Below are positions 16,750 through 24,819 of a stretch of 43,643 nt of DNA, in pieces. Below the pieces are notes generated by a model. That model worked only from the letters and a program-made list of their open reading frames with translations. It made no database searches and was not told where the DNA came from. Numbering within the stretch: the first letter of the stretch is position 1; each line of letters opens with the position of its first letter. The stretch spans positions 43,452-87,094 of the forward strand of contig JAUJNG010000021.1 in the NCBI GenBank assembly GCA_030448265.1. Reading direction: 5' to 3'. Made by a program: the position numbers and the translations under genes. Source of the stretch: Abditibacterium sp. (lineage in GTDB: Bacteria; Armatimonadota; Abditibacteriia; Abditibacteriales; Abditibacteriaceae).

Positions 16750-19700
16750 TTAGTGGATGAGGAGATCAGCCTCTGGTTTCTCCTGAGCAATTGATGGTGC
16801 TAAAGGAGCTGAATTTATGCCCTCGATTTCATCAGTCGAACTTTTATTCGAGTTTTGTAACTTCAGGAGACAACGAGTCGCGGCGTCTCGCACTTCGTAA
16901 GACACGTCTTTCTGCATCTCATCGAGTCGGCTGTGGATGAAAATAGATTCCGAGGCAAAAATGGGGTGTCCAGCCCATCGCTGAAGCAAATATGCAGAAT
17001 TGCGACGCACCCCAGGATCTGGTGCGACACTCAAAGCGACAATGCGGCGTAGAAGTGGAACTGCTAAATCAGGTGTCACATCATCGCCGTAGACATCCAG
17101 TGCGAATAAGGCCGTCGAGCGCACATCGAAGTCGCCGTCGTGGAGCAGAGCGTAGAGTTGCGTAACACCTTCTCTGCGCTGTGCCTTGTTCAACCCAGGG
17201 TGTGCCTGCAGAAATGCATAGGCCGCACCATCGCGCACTTCAGCTTCTTTATGTCCCACGGCTCGCAGAATGGTTTCCAGGGCACGCTCCATAGCATTAG
17301 GATCCAGGTAAGGAACAATGCGCCCTAATGTTCTCAAAATGGTGCCCTGAAAGTTACCCTCCTTTCCCATGTCGGACTTGAAGCGGTTGAGAGGGTCAGT
17401 TGCGCCGTCGGCCATCATCTGGATCATCACACCGAGGTTAGGCGCGCTCAGAAGATCACTGGCCGTTGTCGCAACGCGGGCCAAAAAGTCGTTTGGAATG
17501 TCGCCAGCCTCTTGAAGCTCGGCCAACCCTTTTGCCAGATGACCAAAGGAATAGAACGCGGTTTCTCGATGAGTAACGACATTGTCGGGGTGATTGGCAA
17601 GTTCCAAAAGACGTTCAAAAAAATGGGTCGCCTCTTCTGCTGAAAGCACACCTGGACGCACCAACCGAGCAAAACTCTTCAGGCCCGCAAGGGAGGTTGG
17701 GTGCGCGCTGAAGTTGAAACGACTGGTCTGCGCCATCTCCCACTCATCTTCCGCTTGTTTGCTGAAATGCAGCAATATAGCGCGGTCAAATTTATCGGGT
17801 ATGGGGCCAAGTTCAGCGCTAACGTAGAGTTGGGAAGCAACGACTTGGCGTTTCTCCAAGACAAGAGACCGCACCGTATCAAGAACCTGAACGCGGAGTT
17901 GCTCCTCTTCATTGGTTTGGTGAACGTCGCCACTTGTTTGGAGATGGGTCATCAGACCAATGTCCACTAAACCCATCAATGCCTCGCGTCCCATGCCTTC
18001 GTCTTCGGTTAAAGCAGTCAACCGTTCGATGAGTTGAGAGCGAACTTCGTAGGGAAGCCGCGTTTCAACTGTTTCTCCGATTGGGCGTCCTGTAGCCAAA
18101 TCAGAGGCGACTTTAGCAGCCTCACTACGCACCGTAAAGCGTCTCATCGGGCGATCGCTCAGAAGGTCGAGCGCCAAACGTGCCGTGCGCTCGACCAAAG
18201 CGTTAGATATGCGCGGCGCAAGTTGTCCGATGGCCGGTAAGAGTGCGCAAATCACGGAGTCAGACGTGCGTGATGGAGCGAGTCTTTGCAGGAACCGGTT
18301 AACGAGCGGTTCCACAGCATCGTCGGGCAGGTAATCGGCAGCCTGTTTGATAATCGTTCCCAAAGCGATCAATTCAGCATCGGTGACGCCTGTTTCCTCG
18401 GAAAGCGTTCGTAAAAATGGCCCAACGTCTGCCTCCGACTTTTTGACAAGGGCTTTAACTGTAGAGGGGATCTCTTTACTGCCACCTCCTGCAACGACAA
18501 ATAGGGATAAAGCCTCACTTGGCCGTCCAGATCGGGCGTAAATGCGCGCGAGTGCGACACGGGCGCGAGCCAAACCACGCACATCGTTGCGCGTGAGAGC
18601 CTTCTGTAAGGCGATGAGGGTCGCAGAAAGATTATCTGCTAAGCGGTCTTCACCCCCATCAGAGGGCAAACCACGCAATTCTCCTAATTCGCGTTGTAGA
18701 TCGCGCATCTGTGCCGATCTCTCTTGTAAAAATGGGTGTGTTCGGGCGGTCAGTCGCTCGTTGGCGACGGTATGCGCGTTCTCTAACTGAATCAAGATGG
18801 CTGCTTCATCTCCAATCTTCTCCGCGCGCCGCACGGCCTCGAAGAAGTCCTTCATGGCGCATCCACGCCGACCGATACGCCAGAACAGAAAGCCACGACG
18901 GGCGTGTAGCACGAGCATTGTCACGTCCTCTTGGAAGAGGGCATGGTCTTCTGCAACCCGCTTCTCGCAATCAGTAAAGGCGTGCCGAATCCACTCGAAA
19001 GCCAACTCATGCTCACCGGCCAGTGATGCGATCAGCGACATTTCGTAACCGGCAGTTGCGATGCGTGCTTCTTTGTCTGTCCCAACGCTGTTTGCTTCAA
19101 CCAGGCTCATCAACCGTCGTGCCCAACCACAGGCCTCTTGCCACTGATTGAGACACTCATGGAACTGCATCTTCACCCCATAGAAAAGAGGCAGAATCAC
19201 AGAGTTGCGACTTTCCAATTCATAAGCCACTTCATCAAGGTATGGTCGCAACCCGTCAAACTCGCCCCACAGCATCCGCGCCGCAACACAATTCAAACCA
19301 CGTCTGATTTGGGTTTCGTTCATGGCCCACGTATCATTCAGAATCGTTTTATCTTGGGCATCATGAAAAGCGTTTTTGGCGTTGAACGGTTCTTCAAGGA
19401 CTAAATAAAGATGTCCTAATTCTTCTTTCGAAGCAGCGAATTCGTTCCACTGCTCACGCGTCTCATAGATTTTGCTTATACGCTCCAACTGGGCAACAAC
19501 CGCGTGGGGTTGTCCAAGCCGATGGAAGAGGCGCGCAGCCTGTTGCAAAAGCTCTAAGGATCTGGGTGGGTCGGAACCGCTCGAACGGTGACCTTCGGCA
19601 GCGGCTTCTTGAGCCGCACGCTCTTCACGCGAGCGCATCTCCAAGATGCGTTCGTTATTTGCCTGGGAGGAAACTTCCATTTCATGCCTGACCTGTGCCC

Positions 19701-20526
19701 GTAAAGAGTCGAAGTCGCTCGCGCTCATCGGGTATTTGGTAGCAGAAACGCGTGAGGTCACATCTCCCACAGCCAACTTGATATCGGGCCATAAAAACGG
19801 GCGGGTTTTTTCTACTTCAGCCCGCACCTCGTTCTCAATCGAAGCCCGGATATAGTAGGCGTAATCTTCTGAAGGAACAGCGCATGTTACGCGGATGATA
19901 CCCTCACGAATAGCGACACCCTCCACATAGTGACAGCGCCACCAATGGAGCCGAGAAGTCGAACTCACTTCCTCTAATTGCAAATTGTCCATGATGACCC
20001 GACGGTCGTCCAAATCGAGCGCATCGGCTAAGCGCAACATCGCAGAGAGCAGTCGCAACCGCACGTCTTGACCCGATTTAGGGCGAGTCTCGAAATCAGG
20101 CGACGCCAAATTCAATTTGCGATGAGCCGCTGACACCAGAGCGACTTCATCGGTGAACTCGCGTGTCAGGCCAACCGAGCGGAAGCGGCCTGGGGCAACG
20201 ATGGCTCCTTCGATCATTTCCCTCGAAAGCAGATGATGCTGATCGCGCACCTCGTCCAACGTCATGCCGGCAGAAGGCCGCATCTGCATTCCAATATCGT
20301 GCAAGTAGGCCGCGCACAGTAGGATGAACGCTTCGACTTCTCTCAAAGGCGTTTCCATGCGCTCCGACATTGCGTTCAACTTCTCAATGATCCGTTCGGA
20401 GTGCGATTCAGGTTTATGATCGGTGTAGTGCCGATGTTGCGGCGAGTGCCAAATCTCGAGAGCCGCTTGGCGAACCAGTCCTAATTGAGACAGAAGCTGA
20501 GGAGTTAAGAGATCATGAAGAGGCAT
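16750..20526 (-). CDS. HD-domain protein with TPR and HEAT arrays (HD-CE-like conflict protein)
   Basis: 1258 residues. The N-terminal ~280 residues are an HD phosphohydrolase-type domain of the kind seen in bacterial conflict proteins (HD-CE-like). It carries HYTDHKPESHSERI (His42), AAYLHDIGM (His75-Asp76), QHHLLSRE, SAAHR and LRLADALDLDD (Asp168), so all metal ligands are present. Residues ~310-720 are helical, TPR-like. Residues ~760-1225 include HEAT-like repeats, clearest in the last 200 (EVRDGAAYAFLQAHPG, DFDVRSTALFALDVYG, GVRRNSAYLLQRWAG). This resembles sensor/scaffold repeats joined to an effector enzyme. It follows the trypsin-STAND gene on the same strand after 223 bases with its own leader (AAAGGA before the ATG). 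Confidence 0.7.
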   Translation of the reverse strand: MPLHDLLTPQLLSQLGLVRQAALEIWHSPQHRHYTDHKPESHSERIIEKLNAMSERMETPLREVEAFILLCAAYLHDIGMQMRPSAGMTLDEVRDQHHLLSREMIEGAIVAPGRFRSVGLTREFTDEVALVSAAHRKLNLASPDFETRPKSGQDVRLRLLSAMLRLADALDLDDRRVIMDNLQLEEVSSTSRLHWWRCHYVEGVAIREGIIRVTCAVPSEDYAYYIRASIENEVRAEVEKTRPFLWPDIKLAVGDVTSRVSATKYPMSASDFDSLRAQVRHEMEVSSQANNERILEMRSREERAAQEAAAEGHRSSGSDPPRSLELLQQAARLFHRLGQPHAVVAQLERISKIYETREQWNEFAASKEELGHLYLVLEEPFNAKNAFHDAQDKTILNDTWAMNETQIRRGLNCVAARMLWGEFDGLRPYLDEVAYELESRNSVILPLFYGVKMQFHECLNQWQEACGWARRLMSLVEANSVGTDKEARIATAGYEMSLIASLAGEHELAFEWIRHAFTDCEKRVAEDHALFQEDVTMLVLHARRGFLFWRIGRRGCAMKDFFEAVRRAEKIGDEAAILIQLENAHTVANERLTARTHPFLQERSAQMRDLQRELGELRGLPSDGGEDRLADNLSATLIALQKALTRNDVRGLARARVALARIYARSGRPSEALSLFVVAGGGSKEIPSTVKALVKKSEADVGPFLRTLSEETGVTDAELIALGTIIKQAADYLPDDAVEPLVNRFLQRLAPSRTSDSVICALLPAIGQLAPRISNALVERTARLALDLLSDRPMRRFTVRSEAAKVASDLATGRPIGETVETRLPYEVRSQLIERLTALTEDEGMGREALMGLVDIGLMTHLQTSGDVHQTNEEEQLRVQVLDTVRSLVLEKRQVVASQLYVSAELGPIPDKFDRAILLHFSKQAEDEWEMAQTSRFNFSAHPTSLAGLKSFARLVRPGVLSAEEATHFFERLLELANHPDNVVTHRETAFYSFGHLAKGLAELQEAGDIPNDFLARVATTASDLLSAPNLGVMIQMMADGATDPLNRFKSDMGKEGNFQGTILRTLGRIVPYLDPNAMERALETILRAVGHKEAEVRDGAAYAFLQAHPGLNKAQRREGVTQLYALLHDGDFDVRSTALFALDVYGDDVTPDLAVPLLRRIVALSVAPDPGVRRNSAYLLQRWAGHPIFASESIFIHSRLDEMQKDVSYEVRDAATRCLLKLQNSNKSSTDEIEGINSAPLAPSIAQEKPEADLLIH

Positions 20527-20749
20527 TGAGTTTGTGTTCCTTTTGACGAGCGCGACGGCTACTGGCGACGAAGACGAAAAGAAGAAATGTAGAGGTGAGA
20601 TTAACTTTTAGAATTAATTTCACGCCCGCAGTTCGGTATGGGTAAAGTAAAGGGGGGAAAGGTGGTTGGGGTGTGAGTGATAGAAATCAGAGCCGAGGGG
20701 AAATCTCTAAAATCAAGGAAATTTTAAATAGTTGAAGAGAAGAATTGAT
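20527..20749 (-). promoter_or_regulatory. Intergenic leader of the HD-domain gene
   Basis: 223 bases, AT-rich at both ends. On the minus strand, ATTAATTCTAAAAGTTAAT (about 20603-20621) is a short inverted repeat in a likely -10 region. AAAAGGAAC precedes the ATG at 20526. An independent promoter for the HD gene is likely; read-through from the trypsin-STAND gene is possible as no terminator hairpin was seen. Confidence 0.4.
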
Positions 20750-23700
20750 TTACCATATAAGCGACCTTGAATTATCGAGTAACCCTATTCTTTTAAGATC
20801 ATTTTCCAGCCATTTGTAAACTATATCGAGTGCCGGTGTGTCGTCAAAAAGGAATGCTCCCTCGTTATGAAACGAGGTCCCTACCCAACTGGCATTAGGT
20901 CGCAACTCATGAATTTTGCGCCGAGTGGCATCCATCGCAACGTGAGGATCGCGCCAATCTCGCGCTAAAGCCGCATCGACAAAATTTTTGTGTCCTGCGG
21001 GCAACGGTTCCATGAACCAACTTGTTCCGGCTGTCCTGCTTGGGCTGTTACGTGGAGAGTGGACAGAGACGAACATGCACACAGGGAAGAGGGCTGAAGT
21101 CGCCATCCACTCGCGAAGAGTTGGGAACCATCGAGAAACCATCTTCTCGTATTCGTTTAATGCTCCAGTGAACACCATTTGAACACGCTGCAAGATACGT
21201 TCATCTGACCAATCGTCTTCAAATCGTGAGCCGACACTCATATAGGAAGGCGGTTTGGTTTTTTCTCCTGTAATTGGGTCGATAATCCAACCGTTGTCAG
21301 AATATTCATCAGGTCCCGGCCAAGGGGAGACGATCACAGTTTCGCCCAAACCGCGAAGGCGCATTACTTCGCGCCGCAAACAAAGGGGGTCATACAAAGT
21401 CCCATGTCTCAAATGGGCTGTCTCAGTTCCCCCATATTTAGCGTGTAAATCTGCACTCTCCTCCAAACGCGATTCAATCTCATTCAATTTCAGAGGCCGA
21501 TGATACAAACTACCTTTGTTAGCAAGTTTGAGTGCCGTTTGCCATGCTACTTCTTGAGAAAAGGCCCCGTCTTCTAGTGGAAAGGCTCTTTTGTGCAATA
21601 GGTTTGATAATTCCGACTGAATTTTTTCGTGAGTTAACCGCCACGCCCATGCCGATTGTGCCCCAACCCCTGTCCTCGAAATAATGGGCCAGTCCATCGG
21701 TTTCTTTCTGGGGACTCGCGCGTTCATGAAGTCAGTTGCTATCTCACTGGGAAACTGTATGATGTCTTCGAGATTTTCTTCTCCACGATACCATCCATAC
21801 GCTAGATAAGGGCCTCCCACACACCCTCCTATGGGTTGCATTTTCCCGTCGCTTCCTATGGGGCACACTAATGAAGCTAATGGGCCGAGTCCATCGCTCC
21901 ATGCCATCATACTTTGCTGTAAACGCTGTGCACAATCTACCCAAGGTGGCGGATTCACAACTCCTTGATCCTCTTGCCAATCGAACCTTAAATTCTTGAA
22001 GACGAGAATAGATGCGAACGCAGGATTCTTGCGTGCAATTGCGAAAAGGAAGGGGCTTACCTTCGAATGGTCAGACTCACTGATAAAAATACTCAATGAC
22101 GGAAGCCAGCGCACTAATAACAAAGAGTCAGAGAGCCGTTCGTCAGGAGAAACCATTCCAGCTACCAAACTTTCATAGCCAAACCACTCGGTGAGCACAT
22201 CAAGGAGAAATCGCACCGTCCTCCCCTCTTCGACAATTAATCCAGTATCTAACAATTGACCCAGTTCTTCTTTGGAAAACAACTCTGTAGAGAGGATTGC
22301 GCTTGATCGCTTTAATATTGCGACTGCAAGTTTTTGAAGAAGCAGTGCTGCAGCAGATTTTTGGATCTCGGCTCTGTCAAAGGCTTTTTGAGTGAGGTCA
22401 TGAAGCAGCTGGCCCGTAGAGGACGGGAATCTCGAATTGTGCTCTCTTAAATAGACTGCCAGGAGAATAGCAAAAAGCGGTTTAACGATGGCATTGGCAA
22501 CAGAGGCCGTCGAGTGTTGAGATAATCGGTAATCAAAATGAGGAATATCTATAAATCTACCAATGAGGGCCTGGGATTCGTCCCAGGTTAAATTCGGAAG
22601 GTAAGTGGTTTCCCCTTCTTTAAGCAGATTAGAAGCCGGACGGCTTAGAATTACCACAGTGCTTCCGGGGAAGATGCCAACTAAATGTCTTGCATCATCC
22701 AAAGTTTGTAATACGGTGGCAGATGATTCAGATGGCGCATCATCAATGACGACATCAACACCTCTGCCGTGAAGGAATTCTCTGTGACCATTTAGATGCA
22801 AACTCGAACTCTGGAGATGGGAAATGATTGTCTCGTAAAGACGGCCAGGAGGAGGTCTCCCTTCGAGACGGATTGGCCATAAAACACTTTCATCTTGCTG
22901 TGCCTTTAAAATGGATTGCTGGTGCAAACGCTCACCTGCGAGTGTTTTTCCTGCACCAATGTCAGCCAGAAGCAAACGAACGGGATTGGAGGAATTTGGG
23001 GGAAGGTCAGAGCGTAATGCTCCAATCTCTGCAATATCAACAAGGTCCTTTGCTTCTTCTGCAGTAACACCGAGGACTCTCCACTTCACCATACACCTTG
23101 ATCGTGATGAAATAAGTAGATGTTCCAGCTCGGTTAATTGCTGGCGCGGGACTGCTTTGGACGCCAAGAGTTGAGAACAAGCTTGGACCAGCACGGTAGT
23201 TGGGATCATACTGCCGAGTCGCGTGGCAGAGTCGCCATCACTTTGAACGATCATCCCAATTACGGCTTCAAGCTCTCCATCCCAAACAAGCCCGCCACTG
23301 AAACCAGCAGAAATCAGTGGGCCTGAGCCGTCCCCCTGCAACTGGACGCGCCCTCCTTCTAAAGCCCCCTGCACTGTTCCAGAGACCCATTGCCCTCCAC
23401 CGTATCGTTTCGGAAAGCCATTGCATCGAAAGGATCGTCCCCAAAAGTTTGCTATCTTCTGCAAGGGAGCCGGTTGCGCCTTAGTAGGAATATCACCGCT
23501 TACTTCTATCAGCGCGACGTCAAGGCCGATTCCATCGTCATCCCTACGTGCTGGATTCCAGCACCTCACGACGCCAATGAACACGTCCGTTGAATTTGCA
23601 AATGGAAAATCCAGTTGAATTCCTTCTGACGGGAACTCTTCCGCATGCTCGCTTTTCATCAGTGCCGTGTTCACCACATGAGCACAGGTGAGAACTCTCT

Positions 23701-23794
23701 TTTCTGCGACTAAAAATCCAGTGCCCACTATTTCGCCAGTGGCATTGAATATCCGCACTATTGATGAATCCGGCAGTGTCGGCTCTACAGGCAT
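20750..23794 (-). CDS. Trypsin-like protease fused to a STAND-type NTPase
   Basis: 1014 residues from the ATG at 23794; a TTG at 23806 is an alternative 12 bases upstream. Residues 1-200 are a trypsin-like serine protease: VLTCAHVV (His39), GLDVALIEV (Asp92), AGFSGGLV (Ser166), all catalytic residues present. Residues ~255-480 form a P-loop NTPase: LLLADIGAGKTLAGERL (Walker A, Lys273) and GVDVVIDDAPSES (Walker B). The remaining ~530 residues are unassigned and may sense a target. The protease-STAND combination is known from regulated bacterial conflict (antiphage or suicide) systems. The upstream gene is a TCD1, the domain named for co-occurring with such trypsins. Confidence 0.75.
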   Translation of the reverse strand: MPVEPTLPDSSIVRIFNATGEIVGTGFLVAEKRVLTCAHVVNTALMKSEHAEEFPSEGIQLDFPFANSTDVFIGVVRCWNPARRDDDGIGLDVALIEVSGDIPTKAQPAPLQKIANFWGRSFRCNGFPKRYGGGQWVSGTVQGALEGGRVQLQGDGSGPLISAGFSGGLVWDGELEAVIGMIVQSDGDSATRLGSMIPTTVLVQACSQLLASKAVPRQQLTELEHLLISSRSRCMVKWRVLGVTAEEAKDLVDIAEIGALRSDLPPNSSNPVRLLLADIGAGKTLAGERLHQQSILKAQQDESVLWPIRLEGRPPPGRLYETIISHLQSSSLHLNGHREFLHGRGVDVVIDDAPSESSATVLQTLDDARHLVGIFPGSTVVILSRPASNLLKEGETTYLPNLTWDESQALIGRFIDIPHFDYRLSQHSTASVANAIVKPLFAILLAVYLREHNSRFPSSTGQLLHDLTQKAFDRAEIQKSAAALLLQKLAVAILKRSSAILSTELFSKEELGQLLDTGLIVEEGRTVRFLLDVLTEWFGYESLVAGMVSPDERLSDSLLLVRWLPSLSIFISESDHSKVSPFLFAIARKNPAFASILVFKNLRFDWQEDQGVVNPPPWVDCAQRLQQSMMAWSDGLGPLASLVCPIGSDGKMQPIGGCVGGPYLAYGWYRGEENLEDIIQFPSEIATDFMNARVPRKKPMDWPIISRTGVGAQSAWAWRLTHEKIQSELSNLLHKRAFPLEDGAFSQEVAWQTALKLANKGSLYHRPLKLNEIESRLEESADLHAKYGGTETAHLRHGTLYDPLCLRREVMRLRGLGETVIVSPWPGPDEYSDNGWIIDPITGEKTKPPSYMSVGSRFEDDWSDERILQRVQMVFTGALNEYEKMVSRWFPTLREWMATSALFPVCMFVSVHSPRNSPSRTAGTSWFMEPLPAGHKNFVDAALARDWRDPHVAMDATRRKIHELRPNASWVGTSFHNEGAFLFDDTPALDIVYKWLENDLKRIGLLDNSRSLIW

Positions 23795-23809
23795 ACCGTT
23801 ATCCAAAGC

Positions 23810-24137
23810 TTATTTATCTTGCGAGTTCTTCCAGGTCAGCTTGACCGCGAAATTAGCTTCAGTAGATGCCGAGGCAAGAAAGGCACCGACTTCCCCACTC
23901 AGCTTGATCCCGAATTCTATCTCAATCTGTTCGGGATTGTTGAGATCTTTCAAGACGCCACGAACTCTCTCTAAGCTGGGCAGAATCGCATCAAGGGCTT
24001 TCAAAAGTCTGAGATGTTTTAGCTCCCTTTTCTCCTGCTATGGACGAATTACGCAGCCCCTTTGTGTCCGGCTCTTCCACCTCGACCCACATTTGACTTC
24101 CGTCTTCGAGAGGAAATTGAATTAATTCTTTGGTCAT
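23810..24137 (-). pseudogene. Trypsin-co-occurring domain 1 (TCD1, CU044_2847-type) gene with a frameshift
   Basis: From the ATG at 24137 the protein reads MTKELIQFPLEDGSQMWVEV and continues to KTSQTFE, then meets a TGA. One frame over, starting near 24003, it continues ALDAILPSLERVRGV, then IEIEFGIKLSGEVGAFLASA and NFAVKLTWKN. Joined, this is a complete ~108-residue TCD1 protein. The break fits a single inserted base, two deleted bases or a +1 ribosomal shift at CCT-TGA. TCD1 proteins are encoded beside trypsin-like conflict proteases, as here, 15 bases before the protease start. It is called pseudogene only because the frame is broken. Confidence 0.78.
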
Positions 24138-24296
24138 TATATTCATTCATGGATCCTTGAAGGGCGCGACGTTGCGTCAATAGTAGAACTTGAAGAGTTC
24201 GGTCTTCGATAGGAATTTGTATTAATTCTATTGTGATTATTTTGATTCTTGGTTCCTTGAAGGGCGCTACGTTGCGTCAAGAGTATCACTTGCAGA
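24098..24296 (-). repeat. Tandem duplication (two ~100-base copies) covering the TCD1 start and leader
   Basis: 24098-24196 and 24198-24296 align along their length: shared blocks CCxGTCTTCGAxAGGAA, TTAATTCT, CCTTGAAGGGCGC, ACGTTGCGTCAA. The first copy contains the TCD1 ATG and first codons. In the second, the equivalent codons have become ATC-ACA-ATA, so its start is lost. Divergence between copies shows the duplication is not recent. It doubles whatever promoter or operator lies in the leader. Confidence 0.75.
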
Positions 24297-24327
24297 GTAA
24301 CTTCTCGCGCTATAGACAGTCTCGCCT

Positions 24328-24430
24328 CATATGAGCCGTTTCTTTCGCTCTTTTTCGTTTTTCACCCGAACAGTTTCCAGTCGAATACGCAGTAGATAAT
24401 CGACTTAGCCACGTGGTGCACATTGATCTC
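24328..24430 (-). pseudogene. Remnant of a comM (yifB) 3' end with its downstream sequence
   Basis: On the minus strand the last codons read EINVHHVAKSIIYCVFDWKL, then FG and stop (stop at 24362). This matches the end of the comM fragment at 27802 (IELHHVAEAINYRAFDRKLF). The match continues past the stop into the flanking CATATGAGCCGTT (24328-24340, identical at 27759-27771) and a T/C-rich stretch. So this is a copy of the gene's 3' end plus its untranslated tail, not a chance motif. No upstream comM sequence of comparable quality precedes it. Confidence 0.7.
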
Positions 24431-24440
24431 TTTGCCGCCT

Positions 24441-24673
24441 TCAGTTTTCGCGCGCAGGATCTTCGACTTCCCGTTTCACACCGAGTGGCACCAGCATCAC
24501 CAGTTTGGTCCTTTCACCCAAACTCAGGTCGAGCGCAGCATCAACTTCAACCTCGTGAGTTAGCCCACAATTCACACAGGTCAGTCTTGCCCCGTCCTGT
24601 GGCCAGAAGCGAACTTTCAGCTGGCACCAGCCACAGCGCCCACCTTAAAATCCAGAAGCTCTTTCTTGTGCAT
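24441..24673 (-). pseudogene. Small zinc-ribbon protein gene with a one-base frameshift
   Basis: The ATG at 24673 gives MHKKELLDFK. One frame over the protein continues GGRCGWCQLKVRFWPQDGAR, then LTCVNCGLTHEVEVDAALDL and a conserved-looking basic end. Two CxxC pairs, 18 residues apart, make a classic zinc ribbon. The frame is restored if one G is added in the AAGGTGGG tract near 24635, pointing to a single-base deletion. Function unknown. It sits between two comM 3'-end remnants. Confidence 0.55.
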
Positions 24674-24689
24674 TTAGGTCAGCCTCACC

Positions 24690-24818
24690 TCACGCGAATA
24701 TCTTCCGTTCGAAGGGACGGTAGTTGACCGCTTCCTCAAAGTGCCACTTTTCGACCGCGTCCGAGCCCACCATGTCAGCAATCGTTCGGGCGACCCTAAG
24801 CAGCGAGTCGGTTCTGCT
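24690..24818 (-). pseudogene. Second remnant of a comM (yifB) C-terminus
   Basis: Minus-strand reading gives SLLRVARTIADMVGSDAVEK, then WHFEEAVNYRPFERKIFA and stop (24690). This is the conserved last ~40 residues of the ComM/YifB Mg-chelatase-like ATPase (compare ILKVSRTIADLEESE and EAINYRAFDRKLFG at 27802). It begins right at the stop codon of the gene at 24820, so it is a displaced tail without its own start. It is clearly a different copy from the one at 24328. Confidence 0.75.
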
Positions 24819-24819
24819 T

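Noticed and set aside
24413..24727. Long plus-strand frame over the zinc-ribbon and comM remnants
   Set aside because: No start context, odd composition, and the opposite strand gives recognisable CxxC and ComM sequence.
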